This document shows positions 44,363 to 56,834 of a stretch of DNA of 64,000 bases, piece after piece. Position numbers and translations under genes: made by a program. Position 1 is the stretch's first letter, and each line of letters begins with the position of its first letter. The DNA comes from Alligator mississippiensis. Its lineage: Eukaryota > Chordata > Crocodylia > Alligatoridae. The notes beneath the pieces are model-generated. The model saw only the letters and a list, made by a program, of their open reading frames with translations, searched no databases and was not told the origin of the DNA. Where the stretch lies: the NCBI RefSeq assembly GCF_030867095.1, contig NC_081831.1:68338716-68402715 (forward strand), given 5' to 3'.

Positions 44363-44727
44363 ATGCCTGCTGTGTGCTGTGATGCAAAGAGCCTAGGCAT
44401 CATGAAAATGGTTTTCCTCACTTTCTCTTGCGAGCATGGCATCAACTGATGAGTTCATGAGAGATTGGCACAAACAGGGACTGGGATCAATAACCATCCA
44501 TCATTTTGCCTTTTTCCTTGTGATGGTACTGGAGTAACTTGGTTGAGAGACTGCTGCTAATTGACTTACAAGGATCCTTAAATAATGGGTGGCCTAATCT
44601 TTATTATATACCTTGGCCCAGCTTCTGCTACTGCTCTAGGGAAGTCCAAAGGATTCTATCTAATGTAATTAATTTGCTTAGGTTCTGCTACAGCGTCTAA
44701 GCAACTCCTCTGTCCATTGCTCTAGGG

Positions 44728-45225
44728 CAGTGCTGCTGAACCTTTTGGCCCTGTGGGCCAGATGAGTGGTGTGAGGCTAGTCTGTGGGCTAGATTGGGCC
44801 ATGGGGCCCAAAACTGCCCTCTGCCTGCCCCATGCACTGGGATTGGGCACCAGGGACCAAGTGCTGCCCCCTCCTGCCTGAACGCACTGGGATTGGGGCC
44901 TGGGGGTCTGGCACTGCCCCCCACATGTGCCAGTATTGGCTGTTGAGAGGTCTGGCACTGCCTCCTCCCCCCCCCACACACACACACCAGGATGGGTCCT
45001 CCTGCATGCCAGGATTGGGTCCTGGGGCTTGGTGCACTGGGCTTGGGCACCTCACAGAGTGCACAGGGACCTGGATTCTCCATGGGTCTTGAAATTTGGC
45101 AGCAGGGGAGTGGTACCACAGCTTCCCTGCCACCAAATTTCTGGACCTGTGGCGAGCCTGATGGGCCAGATGACATGGCACCATGGGCTGCATCTGGCCC
45201 AGGAACTGCAGGTTGAGCTTCCTTG
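44728..45225. mobile_element. hAT-like element, first of an adjacent pair
   Basis: Seen: starts CAGTGCTGCTGAACC and ends GGTTGAGCTTCCTTG. CTCTAGGG is perfectly duplicated at 44720-44727 and 45226-45233. 498 bp, GC-rich interior with GGCCAGAT and ATCTGGCCC near the ends; no transposase. Confidence 0.8.
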
Positions 45226-45233
45226 CTCTAGGG

Positions 45234-45379
45234 CAGTGCTTCCCAAATTTTTCCTCAGCATGACCCCATTTCCTCCAGATGGCCTGTTGTTCCCAACCCA
45301 GATCCCTGTTTTATTACAACCCCATCCACTGATGTTGCGATCCCATTTGGAGTCATGAACTACAGTTTGGGAACTGCTG
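45234..45379. mobile_element. hAT-like element, second of an adjacent pair
   Basis: Seen: starts CAGTGCTTCCCAAA and ends TTTGGGAACTGCTG, inverted repeats. CTCTAGGG (45226-45233) and CTCTAGTA (45380-45387) are an 8-bp duplication with two mismatches. 146 bp. 45388-45989 shows nothing assignable. Confidence 0.75.
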
Positions 45380-45989
45380 CTCTAGTACGTGAGGGCTCAG
45401 GACAATTATTTGGACCATAAAACATGATCCAGTCACTTTTGTGTTAAATACCATGTTGTTATTTCTGGTGAGAGAGAGAGGGAAGTGCAACATTATCATA
45501 ACTCATAGCTTACTAAGAGCCTTGGCTTTCTGTGCTGAAGCTCACTAAGAAGTATTGCACAGCACTTTGTAAAATAGACATAATTGAATAAAACAGCAGG
45601 AAGAGTATCATTATCTGTGCTGGAATGTGTCCAGGTTTCTGATTTTAATGCCCCTACTGCCAAGGTATTTTCAATGCTCACAAGTGCTGTTCTGTGCACT
45701 GTGGTGTGAAGATATGCTGTGCAATGCAGAATAGTAAGGTCATTGTTTGGCATGGTCTTGTTTCTCATTTAAATGTCCGATTGCCTTCCAGCTTCTGCAA
45801 AGCATCAGTGCAGCAAATGGCTTGTATGAACTAAATAAGACTGGAAATAAAAAGAGTAGCCACACCATCCTGTTCCCTTTCTCTTGCCAGACTTCAGATG
45901 AGCTCCAGAAAAGTCAATGCAAAGATGGTATAGTTTGAAATATCATTAACTGCTACTCTGCTGCATGTTCTGTGATTTCCTTATTTGGG

Positions 45990-46508
45990 GTCATGGGCCA
46001 TGACCACACGTGGTGCAGATGTTTGGTTCTCCGGGGACAGCTAGTGGTGGCACACTTTGTGCTGCCGCTAACTGTCCCTGGGCGGTGTCTATGCCATGTG
46101 ACCTCTGCCGCATGGCAGGTTTCCCCTAGTGGGGTAGGGGAGGCTGGGGCCAACACTGGGCTGGCCCCAAAAGCCTTACCTGGGGTCCTGGGGGCCTCCC
46201 AGGACTGCAGAGGTGGCAATTCTTCTGTGCAGAGCCTGGCTGGCAGCTGCAGTCTGGATCTGGGCAGCCCGGCTCCACTTTTGAGTGGCACATACTGCCT
46301 GTACATTGTCACTCCGTTTTTGTTCTCTGAAGGTTTTTTGTTGTTGTTGTTTTGTTGATTGATTTTTTGTTTTTGTTTTTGTTTTTTGGCCCGTGGATAT
46401 CCAGGGGTCAAAAAAAGAACCCAACCCTCTGCGCTGTTCCCTTGCAGCATGGAGAACAGCTGTGGTGCCACAGTCTGCATGAATATGCTCGTCTGGACGT
46501 GGCCATGG
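45990..46508. mobile_element. Possible MITE with internal hairpin
   Basis: Seen: GGGCCATGACCACACGTGG at the left and CGTCTGGACGTGGCC at the right are partly complementary. A hairpin with GGGGACAGCTAG and GTGGCACAC arms (46033-46080) lies near the left end. Simple GTT/GTTTTT runs at 46330-46387. Unassigned. Confidence 0.4.
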
Positions 46509-48425
46509 AGTTTAGCTAAAGCTGCTGACTTGGACAACACGGCTGTTAGTGCTGTTCTGCTTTCATCTGGGTGTCATCGGGAAGATTGTTGGAGCAGTCT
46601 TTTTATACCGTAGGATTGGATCTAAAATTCTGCTCCCAATTAGTTCTCTCCCTATCAAGTTGTAGGAGCCTGGATGAGAATGCTGTGAGATGTGTTAGTT
46701 CAGGAAGAGAAGAAAGGAATATAATTCTCCACGTGTTAGGTTCTTGTCAGGATTTTTTTCTCTGGGCAGAAATTCAAGCGTTTGGAAAGTACAGATATTT
46801 TGGAATAGGATAGCATGTATTGTGATAACTTATTGATCATTTAATCTAATTCTTCACATATTAATTGGTGAATGCGACCAAACTGTGTTTGCTGAGCTAT
46901 GCAGCAAGAACTTTTAGGAATTTGTGTTGAATAAAGCTGAATTTCTAGGGGTGGAGAGTAAATGTAAGATTGAGTTGTGGAGGCTGGCAAAGCTTTGCTT
47001 CTTGAGAACCTGAGTCTCTTTAATCCTTAAAGCCCTGAGAAGGAGTTTGCTTCCCTTTGCATCTAGGGAGGAGACTGGGAACAAAATAAACTTTTGTCCA
47101 TCCTCTCTCCCTACAACCCAACCTTCATAGCCACCCCCTTTCTACTGTAAACTGAGAACCCTCCTATCTCCATAGGATCTTTTTTCCTCCCATCGAGTTA
47201 GCATCAGACCAGGTGCTGTTCCAGAGGAGAGTAATGCTTCAGGCTCTGTGTGGATCAGCGAGCTTTAGGATGAGAGATGAGGAAGTACCCCTTCTCATCT
47301 ATTGCCTGCTGCAGAAGTGGGTAGAAAGGAAAGCCAGGGAAGGCTTTGTAGGAATCTCTTAGCACCTACAAGGTTGTGTTAGTGCTAAGTATTAGGCCCA
47401 TCTCCCACAATCATAAAACTGGCCAGTTCTGAACATGATGAGTACTTGAGGATTAGGCAGTATTAAAAGGGTTAATGTCAAAACTTTATTTCAGATCTTC
47501 AAAACTTTTTTGTTTTGGACAGTTAGTTTAGCTCGGTCCTTATGAAAATTGGCCGTGAATGGCAGGCAGATGCATCCAATCTGATGTTTGGAACTGGACT
47601 ATTGAAAGACTCTTGTTAAACTCTATTTTCATTATGCCAGCAGTTTGTGCTATAGCTGCTGTCAAAATATAACTTTTTACAAAGCATTTAGGTTTCCAAT
47701 CTGACATGAAAATGCCTTAGATGGCACAGGCTCCATTTGCTAGCTAAAGGGATGCTGCCAAGGTCGAGACCCAAATTTTCCCTCCTCCCAGCTTATGCCT
47801 GTGATTTATTTTTTCTTTTCAAAATGAGTGATCTCTTTCTCACTTGGACCTCCAAAAATAGATCCAACCTAAGAGCTGTGCAGCTCTCTCGGATTCTAAT
47901 AAAGGCAAGGGAGGTTGAAGCCAAGAATTGCATTTTGGGTTCAGGCCCTATGAGACAAACTTAGCAAGCATGAACCATTGGTATTCAGTGAGCAATCTAA
48001 AGGAGGTGGAAAGAAATGGATTTTAGCCTAGTTCTAAGGACCTGGTTATAAACAACACGTGGGGAAAAGAGGCACTTATTTGAACTGTACTTAAGACTCA
48101 TGAAAAGTTACCAGACTGAGAGTGCTGGGCATTAGTGTTCTCTGTCCCCTGAATGCTGCTGAAATTTAAGTTATGAATCCACCCCCAACTCATTTCATTT
48201 CATGTAGGCGGTAAGAAGATTTGATCAAGAGTCACTGTTGACATGTGTGAGATTTTTGACCTCTTGGAGCTTGGGGTTTTTATTTAAGGGGAGGAGTACA
48301 GACTCTACCACATCTGGGTTGTCCTAGTTCACATCCAACCAGGGTCACTGTAACCAAAATCTTTACCATGTGATGACTTTGGTTTTCATAAAACATATTG
48401 CTAGACTTCAAAAAACTAGAACTCT
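46509..48425. other. Intron stretch, nothing assigned
   Basis: No exon or clear repeat recognised. Confidence 0.35.
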
Positions 48426-48545
48426 TGGTTCCAAAATTATACCTTTTATTAGACCAACTGGAAAATGGCAAGAAAATGTTCCTTTTCTGCAAGCTTCTGG
48501 GATCAAAGTCCCTTCGTCAGGCTCTGGGAAAAGTGTAGATGGTAC
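48426..48545. mobile_element. Family A fragment
   Basis: Seen: ATACCTTTTATTAGACCAACTGG followed by a GCAAGCTTCTGGGATC and CCCTTCGTCAGGCTC stretch, the left-half order of family A. The right half is missing. Confidence 0.5.
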
Positions 48546-51500
48546 ATAGTCCCCATAGGTAGGAAATAAACTTAATTTTTGCACAGAGGGAGCTGAAGAT
48601 GGAAGGCTGTCCCTCTGGGTCCATGGGAGTGTCTTTGTAAGCTGTGTTGAGTAGCTCTTTGATGTGTAGATCAGGTAGAATTCCTTCTCTGGCGGTGTCA
48701 GATGGCAGGCAGGGAGGTAAAAAAAAAACCTTCCTTGTTGTTCTGCAGTGAAGTTTAAAATCCAAAATTGCTAGACTTCTACACGCAAATGCCATGCTTC
48801 ATTTGTAAAACACTTTGTGGTCTGAGAGGACAGGCACAGTAAAGGTAAAGTGTATTCCTGCTTTTGAGATATAGCACCAGTGGTCAAAGTCTGATTTAAA
48901 AATTGCTTCCAGTGAGGAATGTGTTCTGTTTAAAATGAATTGATAACTGCCGAGGATGAGACAATGGAGTTAAATTTACATTAGAGGCATATCTTAACAC
49001 CACATTAACACTTTCTGTTTGTTTGTGATAGAGCTGTGTTTTGTGCTGCTTAAACAAATAAAACGGCTTTTTTGTGCAAAAATGTTCTTTAACTCTGTTC
49101 TGTGCAAAGTCACAAATTCTTTGTGTTGTCTCTTCCTCTTTCTTTGTACTCTGCTGTAACAGTTTTCATAAAGCACAAAGTCAGAGTTAGTTTACAATAC
49201 CCAAGCTGTGGGGTGGCTACCCCTCTCTATTTTATTCACGGGGGTCTACTGACCCAACAATAATGGTGAGGTCAGATATTTGGTATGTTATTTAAATCTG
49301 TTAAGAGATTAGTTCTTATTGGATAGAAATTCCACACAAAAGACAGCATGTGTCTTTATTGTCATTGCTAAGATTAAGAGGGCCAGGTATAGCTGTGGGA
49401 AGTTGCCCAGATGAAAAGAGAGATCAGTCTTTGATGTACTAAAAGACTGCTTGGTCTTAAATAGCTTTATCCAACCTATTACAGCATGGGCATCTGATTT
49501 ATGACAAATAAAACTCTGGCCCCATATAACAAAATGCAGAGACCATTCCCATATCCCAATAAAAATGACTATTAGAATGCATGCTGCGAAAGGTTTACTG
49601 TACTGAAAGCCCATTAATTTATAGTACCAAAGTATGCAATGACACTAATTGATTTTTTTGTGTGTGAGATTATGAAAATGAAGGTATTGGATTTAGAACG
49701 AAGAAGCCTTTGGTCTGGAATTGCAATTATGAACCAAATTTACTGCTGCTGGTTCTGTTGACTCCAAATAAGTAATTCCTTTCCTTTGATTCTAAGCCCT
49801 CATGCAAATGTCTCCTCAGAAAGGTGATCAAATAGGTTCCTTGGATATATGGCTTCTTGCTTTCCTTTTGGTACTTTCATTGAGTTGTTTTTTCTGGCTC
49901 AGAACAACTTGGATACTGGATGGAACATTTTCATAGAGTATAAATTGATGATGATTGGCCAAACAAGTCATGGTTATGATGGCAAAAAAATGTCAAGTCA
50001 ACATCACTGAAGGCAGTGATATGTATACTGGTGTGGCCAATAGCAGAATGTGGTCAAGGGTCAAATGCAGATGTGGTGCAGCTCAGTACCTATGGATATT
50101 TTAGCTGTACATAGTGACGGATTTAGCTTACTTTTAATTGGAAACTTTGTATACTGAGTGAGGAAGGGAATTTCAAGTGTGAGAAGCATCACAGGGGCTT
50201 CCAAGAGAGAGAGCAATAGGGAGCTAAGGAAAAAATTGAATTTTCTAGGGTGGCAGAGGTTTCTGTGCTCAGATTTCTGTTCATCCCACCAGAGATGCTT
50301 CCCAGTTTGAGAGGAGCAAAACAACCATAAGAAAGGAACATAGATTGTTGCTACATGGAGGAAGCCACAGAGAAACTTCAAAGCAATGAACATCTTTCTG
50401 AAGAGACTGTGAACATGGCTGTGAAGTACACTTTCTCAGTTTTTGTTCCTGAATGTTTCCCTCCAATTTTTTTTTTTCATTTTTGAAAAGGCTCCCAGTT
50501 AAAGCATTCAGATAGGGAACATGTTTGAGCATAGTCTGTTACTGACTTCACACTTTTTGGTGGGGGAAAAAAGTTGCTTCTGTAAGCATAGCGTGACATT
50601 TCAAAATCAAAACAAAAGAATTAATTAAAATAGTGAAAACACTGAAAATGGATCTATAGCAAGTTATGGGCAATATGCATGTATCTCAAAGTTTGACAAA
50701 ATAAATACAGATAGTTTTTTTTGCATGTGGTGATGAAAGAAAAACATAGGTCAAAGCCATCCCTGCTGTAATTCCAATATTTACAGCAGGGATGAATTAC
50801 ACTTACTAGCTTTCAGTTTTGATGGTGTATTTGTCTATTTTAATGCCCCTTTTCTCAAATGGAATGTACTTTAAAGAACCATCTAATCTTGTCTCTTGTT
50901 GGTGGCCATTAAAAAATTAAAATATCAGTGTACAGTTGGCAGTTTTTATGTGCAGCTCTTTCTGAGTAGCTCTTCTCTTTCTTTAAATGCAATGGGCTCA
51001 GGGGCTTGCCATTTCTGCTGTCTCTTCTACTGTTCAGTTTTGTCTCTGAGAGGGCTTCCTAATATTGCAACCTAAGTGTCTCTCTCAAGTGTTTGTCCCA
51101 GTTATTCAGTTGCTTTTTGAGGGTAGCCCAAAACCAAGGCTGGGTAAACATTTGGTGTGGTCCCCACATAATTGTCCGCCTCTTGGTAGGCAGACAATTA
51201 TGCTAGCTTAAGAAGCTAGATTTCTGCTTTTGTATCTGAATTACAGTATACGTCACAGAGAGCTCAGTTCTTCCTTCATTCCCAGCAATGGAGCACAATA
51301 AGGAAATCTTGTACTTTTAAAAGGCCTAGGCTGATTTCATTGTTTATGATCCTGAAAATGATAAAGTGGCCCTTGACATGCCTCTTTCAAATTATTTGAA
51401 CCTGGTGTTTCTAATTACTCTACTGAAGAGCTATAAGCAATTCTAGCAGGATTCCATGTGTGCCAGAAATCTGTTTGCCTTGTCTTATCTGTGATTCTCT

Positions 51501-51784
51501 TCATACAATAAATTCAATATATTTGAGGAAAGAAGAGATGTTGTATAACATGGAAAGTAGGAACAGTACTGATCAAAATCTGTGTGGGGGAGGAAAGTGC
51601 ATGATCTGTTTCTTTGGGTGAGTAAATGGAAATTATTTTAGTAAGATGCCTTCAGAAGATAGCCTTCCAGATGTTTTCCCATTACTAGTTCTATCCAGTC
51701 AGTTCCCATTTCTGAAAACAGATTGTATGTCTCATGACTGATTTTAAAAGAAAGCTTTGAAGATGATCTTCCAGGAGAAGCAGC
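48546..51784. other. Intron stretch with one small perfect hairpin
   Basis: Mostly AT-rich single-copy-looking sequence. 50758-50771 (CATCCCTGCTGTAA) and 50781-50794 are perfect 14-bp reverse complements separated by 9 nt. No exon recognised. Confidence 0.4.
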
Positions 51785-51945
51785 CTTGTCTAGTAGTTAA
51801 AGCACAGTACAATTCTGAAAATTCAGAGGTCTGGTTCTATCATGGAATCATTGTGTTACCTTGGGACATCTGTGTTCCAGCTTTTCTGCCAGTAAATAAA
51901 AGTAATAAAAGTTGCCCATGAGGGTCAATTAGATAATTGTATAAG
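51785..51945 (+). repeat. MIR fragment
   Basis: Seen: CCTAGTAGTTAAAGCACAGTAC, TTCAGAGGTCTGGTTCTAT, TTACCTTGGGACATCTG and GGGTCAATTAGATAATTG in MIR order. Followed at 51960-52060 by a diverged family A-like piece (AATATCTTCTATTGAAC, CCTAGACCATCACGGCTAC). Confidence 0.6.
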
Positions 51946-52221
51946 GCAAGATTTTTTTTTGGGGGGGGTAATATCTTCTATTGAACTATTTGTAAAAATA
52001 TCACCCCAAAAATCCTTGTCTTTTGCATAATTCCTAGACCATCACGGCTACATCATCACTCTAACACTAGTACACATCATGCTAACACATGATGTGTACA
52101 AAGAACTCTGTAGATCTAATATTTCGTTAGAGCTAATTTATTATTATTAAGAGATGCTGTACTTGCCTTCAAGTTTCTTCCTTTCCATAAGTTTTACGGT
52201 GGCATCCTCTGAACTCTAAGG

Positions 52222-52660
52222 CTATGGACAGAAATTGCACACGGACTGGTATAAGTGAACAGAAACCAGTTTAATCTGTAACACAACAGAAGTTCAGTGT
52301 ACATAAGCTGCTTTCAAAACGGCCAAAACCAGTTTAAGATGAACCTGGATGGGTGTAGCATCAGTTTAACTGACTTGAGTTAAATCAGTTTATTGAACTT
52401 CTGTCCTAGATCCCCTCCAGATTCAAGTCAACTCCCAGGCTAGGGCCAGAAGTTGCACATAAACCAGTTAAGTGATCAGAAACTGATTTAAACTTGTAAC
52501 AGAACAGAAGTTCAGTGCACTTAAGCCGCTTTCAGAACGGTTAAACCTGGTTTAAGATAAACCTGGTTGAATGACTACTACGTATCAGACTTAACTGATT
52601 TAGGTAAAATTGATTTATGGATTTTCTCCAGACCCCTTCCCAGTTCAAGTTAACTCAGTC
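52222..52660. repeat. Tandem pair of ~218-bp family C units
   Basis: Seen: unit 1 (52222-52439) and unit 2 (52440-about 52660) both run from a GCTATGGACAG/GCTAGGGCCAG start through TTGCACA, AACTGGTTTAA-like motifs, AGAAGTTCAGTG, and CTTCTGTCC/AGACCCCTTCC to a TCAAGTTAACTC end. A third unit is at 22406-22650. The units differ by many substitutions, so the duplication is old. Confidence 0.75.
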
Positions 52661-55135
52661 CCCTCCAGCATCCCATAATGCTTTGTAGCCCTGGGCTTTC
52701 TGTTTCAGGAAGCAGGGTCTGCCCCACTGGTGCTGCTGGTAGAAGGTGGGGGGCTGAGGAAGAACCAGACCCCCAGCCAAGTGCTGCTGGCCTGGAGAAG
52801 GGAAGGGGGAGTCTGCAGCAGGAGTTTGGCTCTGCTTCTAGAGCTGGGAGCCATGCTCCCTTCTCAGCCTCTGGGTTGGCTGAAGCGGGGAAGAGAAGCC
52901 TATACCAGAGCTTTTTTGTATGTCTTTTTGTCTCGGACCACCACGGCTACCAAATACACCCCTGTACTTAGCTTAACAAACTTCTGCTAATAGCCTTCTG
53001 AAAATCAGAGGAGGATGGAGGTTTTCTTTGGCAGGTCAGTCTGTAAAGTTCCCATATCTATTTTACTTCTGCAGTGTAAGACAACAGGTGAGATAAAGAG
53101 CAATAGTTAGTCTGACCTAAGAACTGGAGGATGTTTAAAATTTTCTTCCATGCAGAAATGCAGTATACGTCCAACATGCAGGCCTGAGAAACATGTGCAG
53201 TTGGGGATGTTGCAGTGAAATGTATGGACTGTCTAATGAGCACATGTATATTCTAGTGCATCACTTGATAGTACTTTTTTAGGGAACTGTTGTATGCACA
53301 GCATTTTTAGGCAGGCTCTTTTTCCAACAGCATTCATTTACAATGTATTTAAGTTTCTTTCCAGTTGGTGGAAGCTTCTAATTATCCTCTTTAATTTACA
53401 TAAATTTGTACTTTGGTTATGTTAGTGAAATTCTGTCTGGATTACATTGGTACAGGGTCAGAATCAGGCTCTAAATTTTGTCCCCTTTTTCCATTTTTAA
53501 ACCAGCCATGTTTGCAGGCTTGTGTTATCCCCACACATCATTTCTGAATGAGTGAGGCAAAATATTTTCTCACTTAAAAATGGCCAGCAGTTCTATTGCA
53601 ACAACTAGTTGACGTGAGAATCTGTAGCATTTGGGTTTCAGGACATACCGGGCACCCAAATCCCTGCTGTACTTAAAGATTGTTCAACTACTCTGGAAAT
53701 CAAACCCACTAAGACTGAGGGCTTAGTTCTCTGTGGTGTTCAGGTCATTTGATTCCCATTGACTTTATTCACATGATTTGAGAGCTCTAGGGAGTGCCTC
53801 ATACACTTATTTTACATGTTTTGGTTTAAAAAATGGTATAAGACTTTAGAAAAGATTGGGAGACAGACCCTTAAAATTCCTGTAAGCCTGCAAGACTAAG
53901 GCTATAAACCTTGTCAGGTGATGGAAGTACAGTCAAATGTAGGCCCAATTTTGGGGCTGAAATGTTGCCTGTATAAATAAAATCATAACTGTGAGATGAA
54001 ACACAAACATTGATGCTCTTATGGTGTAGTTTATGAAAGACCTTGGACTGACCTCTAAAAACATCTGCTTTTTAGGAGATGTTTCAAGTAGAAACATAGA
54101 CCAGAGCACTTTCTTTTTTAAAAGACACTTTTGGAATTTTAATTACAAGGACTATCTGTTCTTTACTTGAGAGAGTCCTTTGTAAAGCTCTCATTGCATG
54201 TTAATGGTACTTCTCTGGACCACTCTATTTCCACTACCTCCTCAGTCAGTGAGTAATTTCTACGTTGGACACTTTGCTTAATGTGAAAGGAAGGAAAGAA
54301 AAAAGCTTCCCTCTTCAAGGTCAGAACTGCAACCAGAATCTTTACTTAGACATGGATTATGCAAACACCCCAGTGGAGTATACAACTAAAGCCACCAACA
54401 AAGGTGCAATTAAAGAGAATTCCAAAATTAAAAATAACAATACATTAGTATACTGTTGAGGTAGACCAGCAACCTGAAAATGGAATTCCTTCCTATTAAA
54501 GAACCAGTGGGTGAAGAACATCTGTCCTTACCAGAAAGAATAAGCCTAAAACAGAATAAATTCAATTTGCTTTGTCCTGTTAATTATTGTGTTACCTTTT
54601 GCTTTCAGGCTCATTGATTATAACAATGGCTTAAATTCCAGCTGCTGAGTAAAAGGAAGTTTGTTAGCCTCAGTATAAATATTTACCCGTTTATAATATT
54701 CAGTTGTAACAATCTGGTACCTGAACATATGGTTCCTTGATATGCAAGTAGGAAAGACATTTGCTTTAGCCATATGCAGTCTGAGCATTAAGGTTCTTAG
54801 GTTCTTGTGCAAGAAGATGAGGTTCATTCTGCAGTCTGCAACCCTGGCCAAGGCATGGGGCTGCAGCACAGGTCCCATGCAATGGTTATTTCAGCTGTAG
54901 AACGGTATCTGCAGTCCCTCAGCACCACAATGTGCAGACCTAGAGCCATTTCTGCACATTATGTGTATAGTGGTCACTGCCCTTCACTACCATTCCTTGT
55001 CATTCTCTGTGCTAGTCTGTGAAAGGTTAGTAAAAAGACCCTTACCGTAGTGTGTTGCATGTATTTGTTACCCCCCTGAGATGGCAGGTCTAGATAGAAG
55101 AATCTTTAACCTCAAAGTAAATTTGTTTATAGTAA
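52661..55135. other. Intron stretch, nothing assigned
   Basis: A GC-richer patch at 52680-52900 probably continues the family C repeat. The remainder is AT-rich with no exon seen. A family A-like CGGACCACCACGGCTACC lies near 52935. Confidence 0.35.
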
Positions 55136-55275
55136 GAATTGATTTGCAAATATGTAGTTGGTCTAATAAAAGATATCGCCTCTCCCACGAGTTGATCTAA
55201 TAAAAGATATCACTTCTCCCATGAGTTTTGATTCCTTTTTACATCTAGACCAATACAGTTACAACCTGGACTTCT
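55136..55275. mobile_element. Family A right-end fragment with internal duplication
   Basis: Seen: AGTTGGTCTAATAAAAGATATC is followed by a second GATCTAATAAAAGATATC about 40 bp later and by CTAGACCAATACAGTTACAACC. The right end of the element appears tandemly duplicated. Confidence 0.5.
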
Positions 55276-56830
55276 GCGCTAGGTGCTTTATAAAAGGTTT
55301 CTACTCCTGGGAGCTTATGTTCATATAAAGATAACTATCTCTTATCTATGAAACTTTTTAATAATGGAAATAAGTTCACACAAGGAAGTAGTTATTGGGT
55401 CCAGCCTGTTGCAGAAAGTAGTATTAGGAGTTCAGTAAGTAGATTCTTCCTAACTAGTCAAGGCCAGGGATCCTGGTTTTCTTTGGTAAAAAATAACCTG
55501 CAGAGAGTTTGTTGCAAAACTGCAAAATCCACAAGTTTTGCTGCTAAAATGAGAAATCATTTACAGATCCCTGGTCATGACTTAATACTTCAGTGCTGCG
55601 TTAGGGTGCAGCATGGTGCTTGGAGGTAGCGTATTCCATATCTAGCCACGTCTATGTTTGTATTTTTTAGGAAATCTCTCATTGGTGCACAGATGTACTA
55701 ATCAAGGCAGGCCTTTAAGTATTACTTCTGCTTTATTGTCTGATCCAGAGGTGATTTTTACCTTGTCTAGCCTATTCTGAGTTGTTTAGATGCAATACTG
55801 GAACAGTTTCTCTGGACTAGCCCTACCCTTGGTAATAGTGTGACTATGCAAAATCACTTCAGAAAACAGTGATGTAGTCATAACCTTTTTAACAGAATGC
55901 AAAACTCCCTGAGACCACTCATGATCTCAAACAGTGACTGAAAGAGCAGAAGTGTCCAAATTCTGCCTAAATTCAGTGCATTCTCTATAACTTGTCCTTG
56001 CCATTCAGTAGGATATGGGATATTTCTTCACCCCTCCTTCTAAACTTTCCAAATTTTCCACTTCTAAATTAGCTAGGCTTACAACGTAGTATTAAAACAG
56101 AGAAGCAATCTTCTGAGAGAGCTATAGGATCACACTAGGCGACTCTCTGAAGTGCATAGTGGGTAAAACTTATTTTTATCAAAGTGTCTAGCTTGTGTGA
56201 ACTGTGCATTGAATAGCAGGACCTCTAAAATGCCAGTGGCTTTTTCACCATCCTAGATGCCATCTCTTAACCAGTAGGATTAATCAGTATTTTGTTAATA
56301 GGTTTTAAAATCAAATTATCTTGTGCAAAACAAATTTACTGTATGGCTTTCCTTCCAAAAGAAAACCAGCTAACATTATTATAATCTAAACGTGGCCAAC
56401 ATCTTAATAAGCCTCAGCTCCTCCTCACTTCCCAGGCCTTCTCTGAAAGGAGCTATTGTTTCCAGGTTTCAAGGTGGGCTCATAGACTTTCACGTTGCCA
56501 TGGTGTCAGTACATTTTTCTTCATCAATGATACTTGCTAGTAATCTCAGAAGCTTTTTCAGCAAATTAGCACAGGTGATCTGTAAGTGATTTGGTTGTAC
56601 TTGAGGCCAGCAGAAGGACCTGCTTGCTTTAACAAGGTGAGGAACAGAGGAATTAAGACCATCCTGGAGTAAGCCTTGACTGACACATGGAGAAAGCATT
56701 AAAACAGAAATGCCACCTGACTTCCATGCTTTCCCTCTCTGCCTACAAGGACAAATTAATAAGCTAGAATATCTGGCAGGCTGAAATATTATTAATATTT
56801 TTTTAAAAGCTTGGTATAAAATTCTAATAT
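55276..56830. other. Intron stretch, nothing assigned
   Basis: Single-copy-looking. Short plus-strand frames at 55348-55629 and 56392-56589 have no domain or splice support. Confidence 0.35.
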
Positions 56831-56834
56831 AATA

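Noticed and set aside
52222-52660. CRISPR-like or satellite array
   Set aside because: Only two units, strongly diverged, with no regular spacers; a eukaryotic dispersed repeat explains it.
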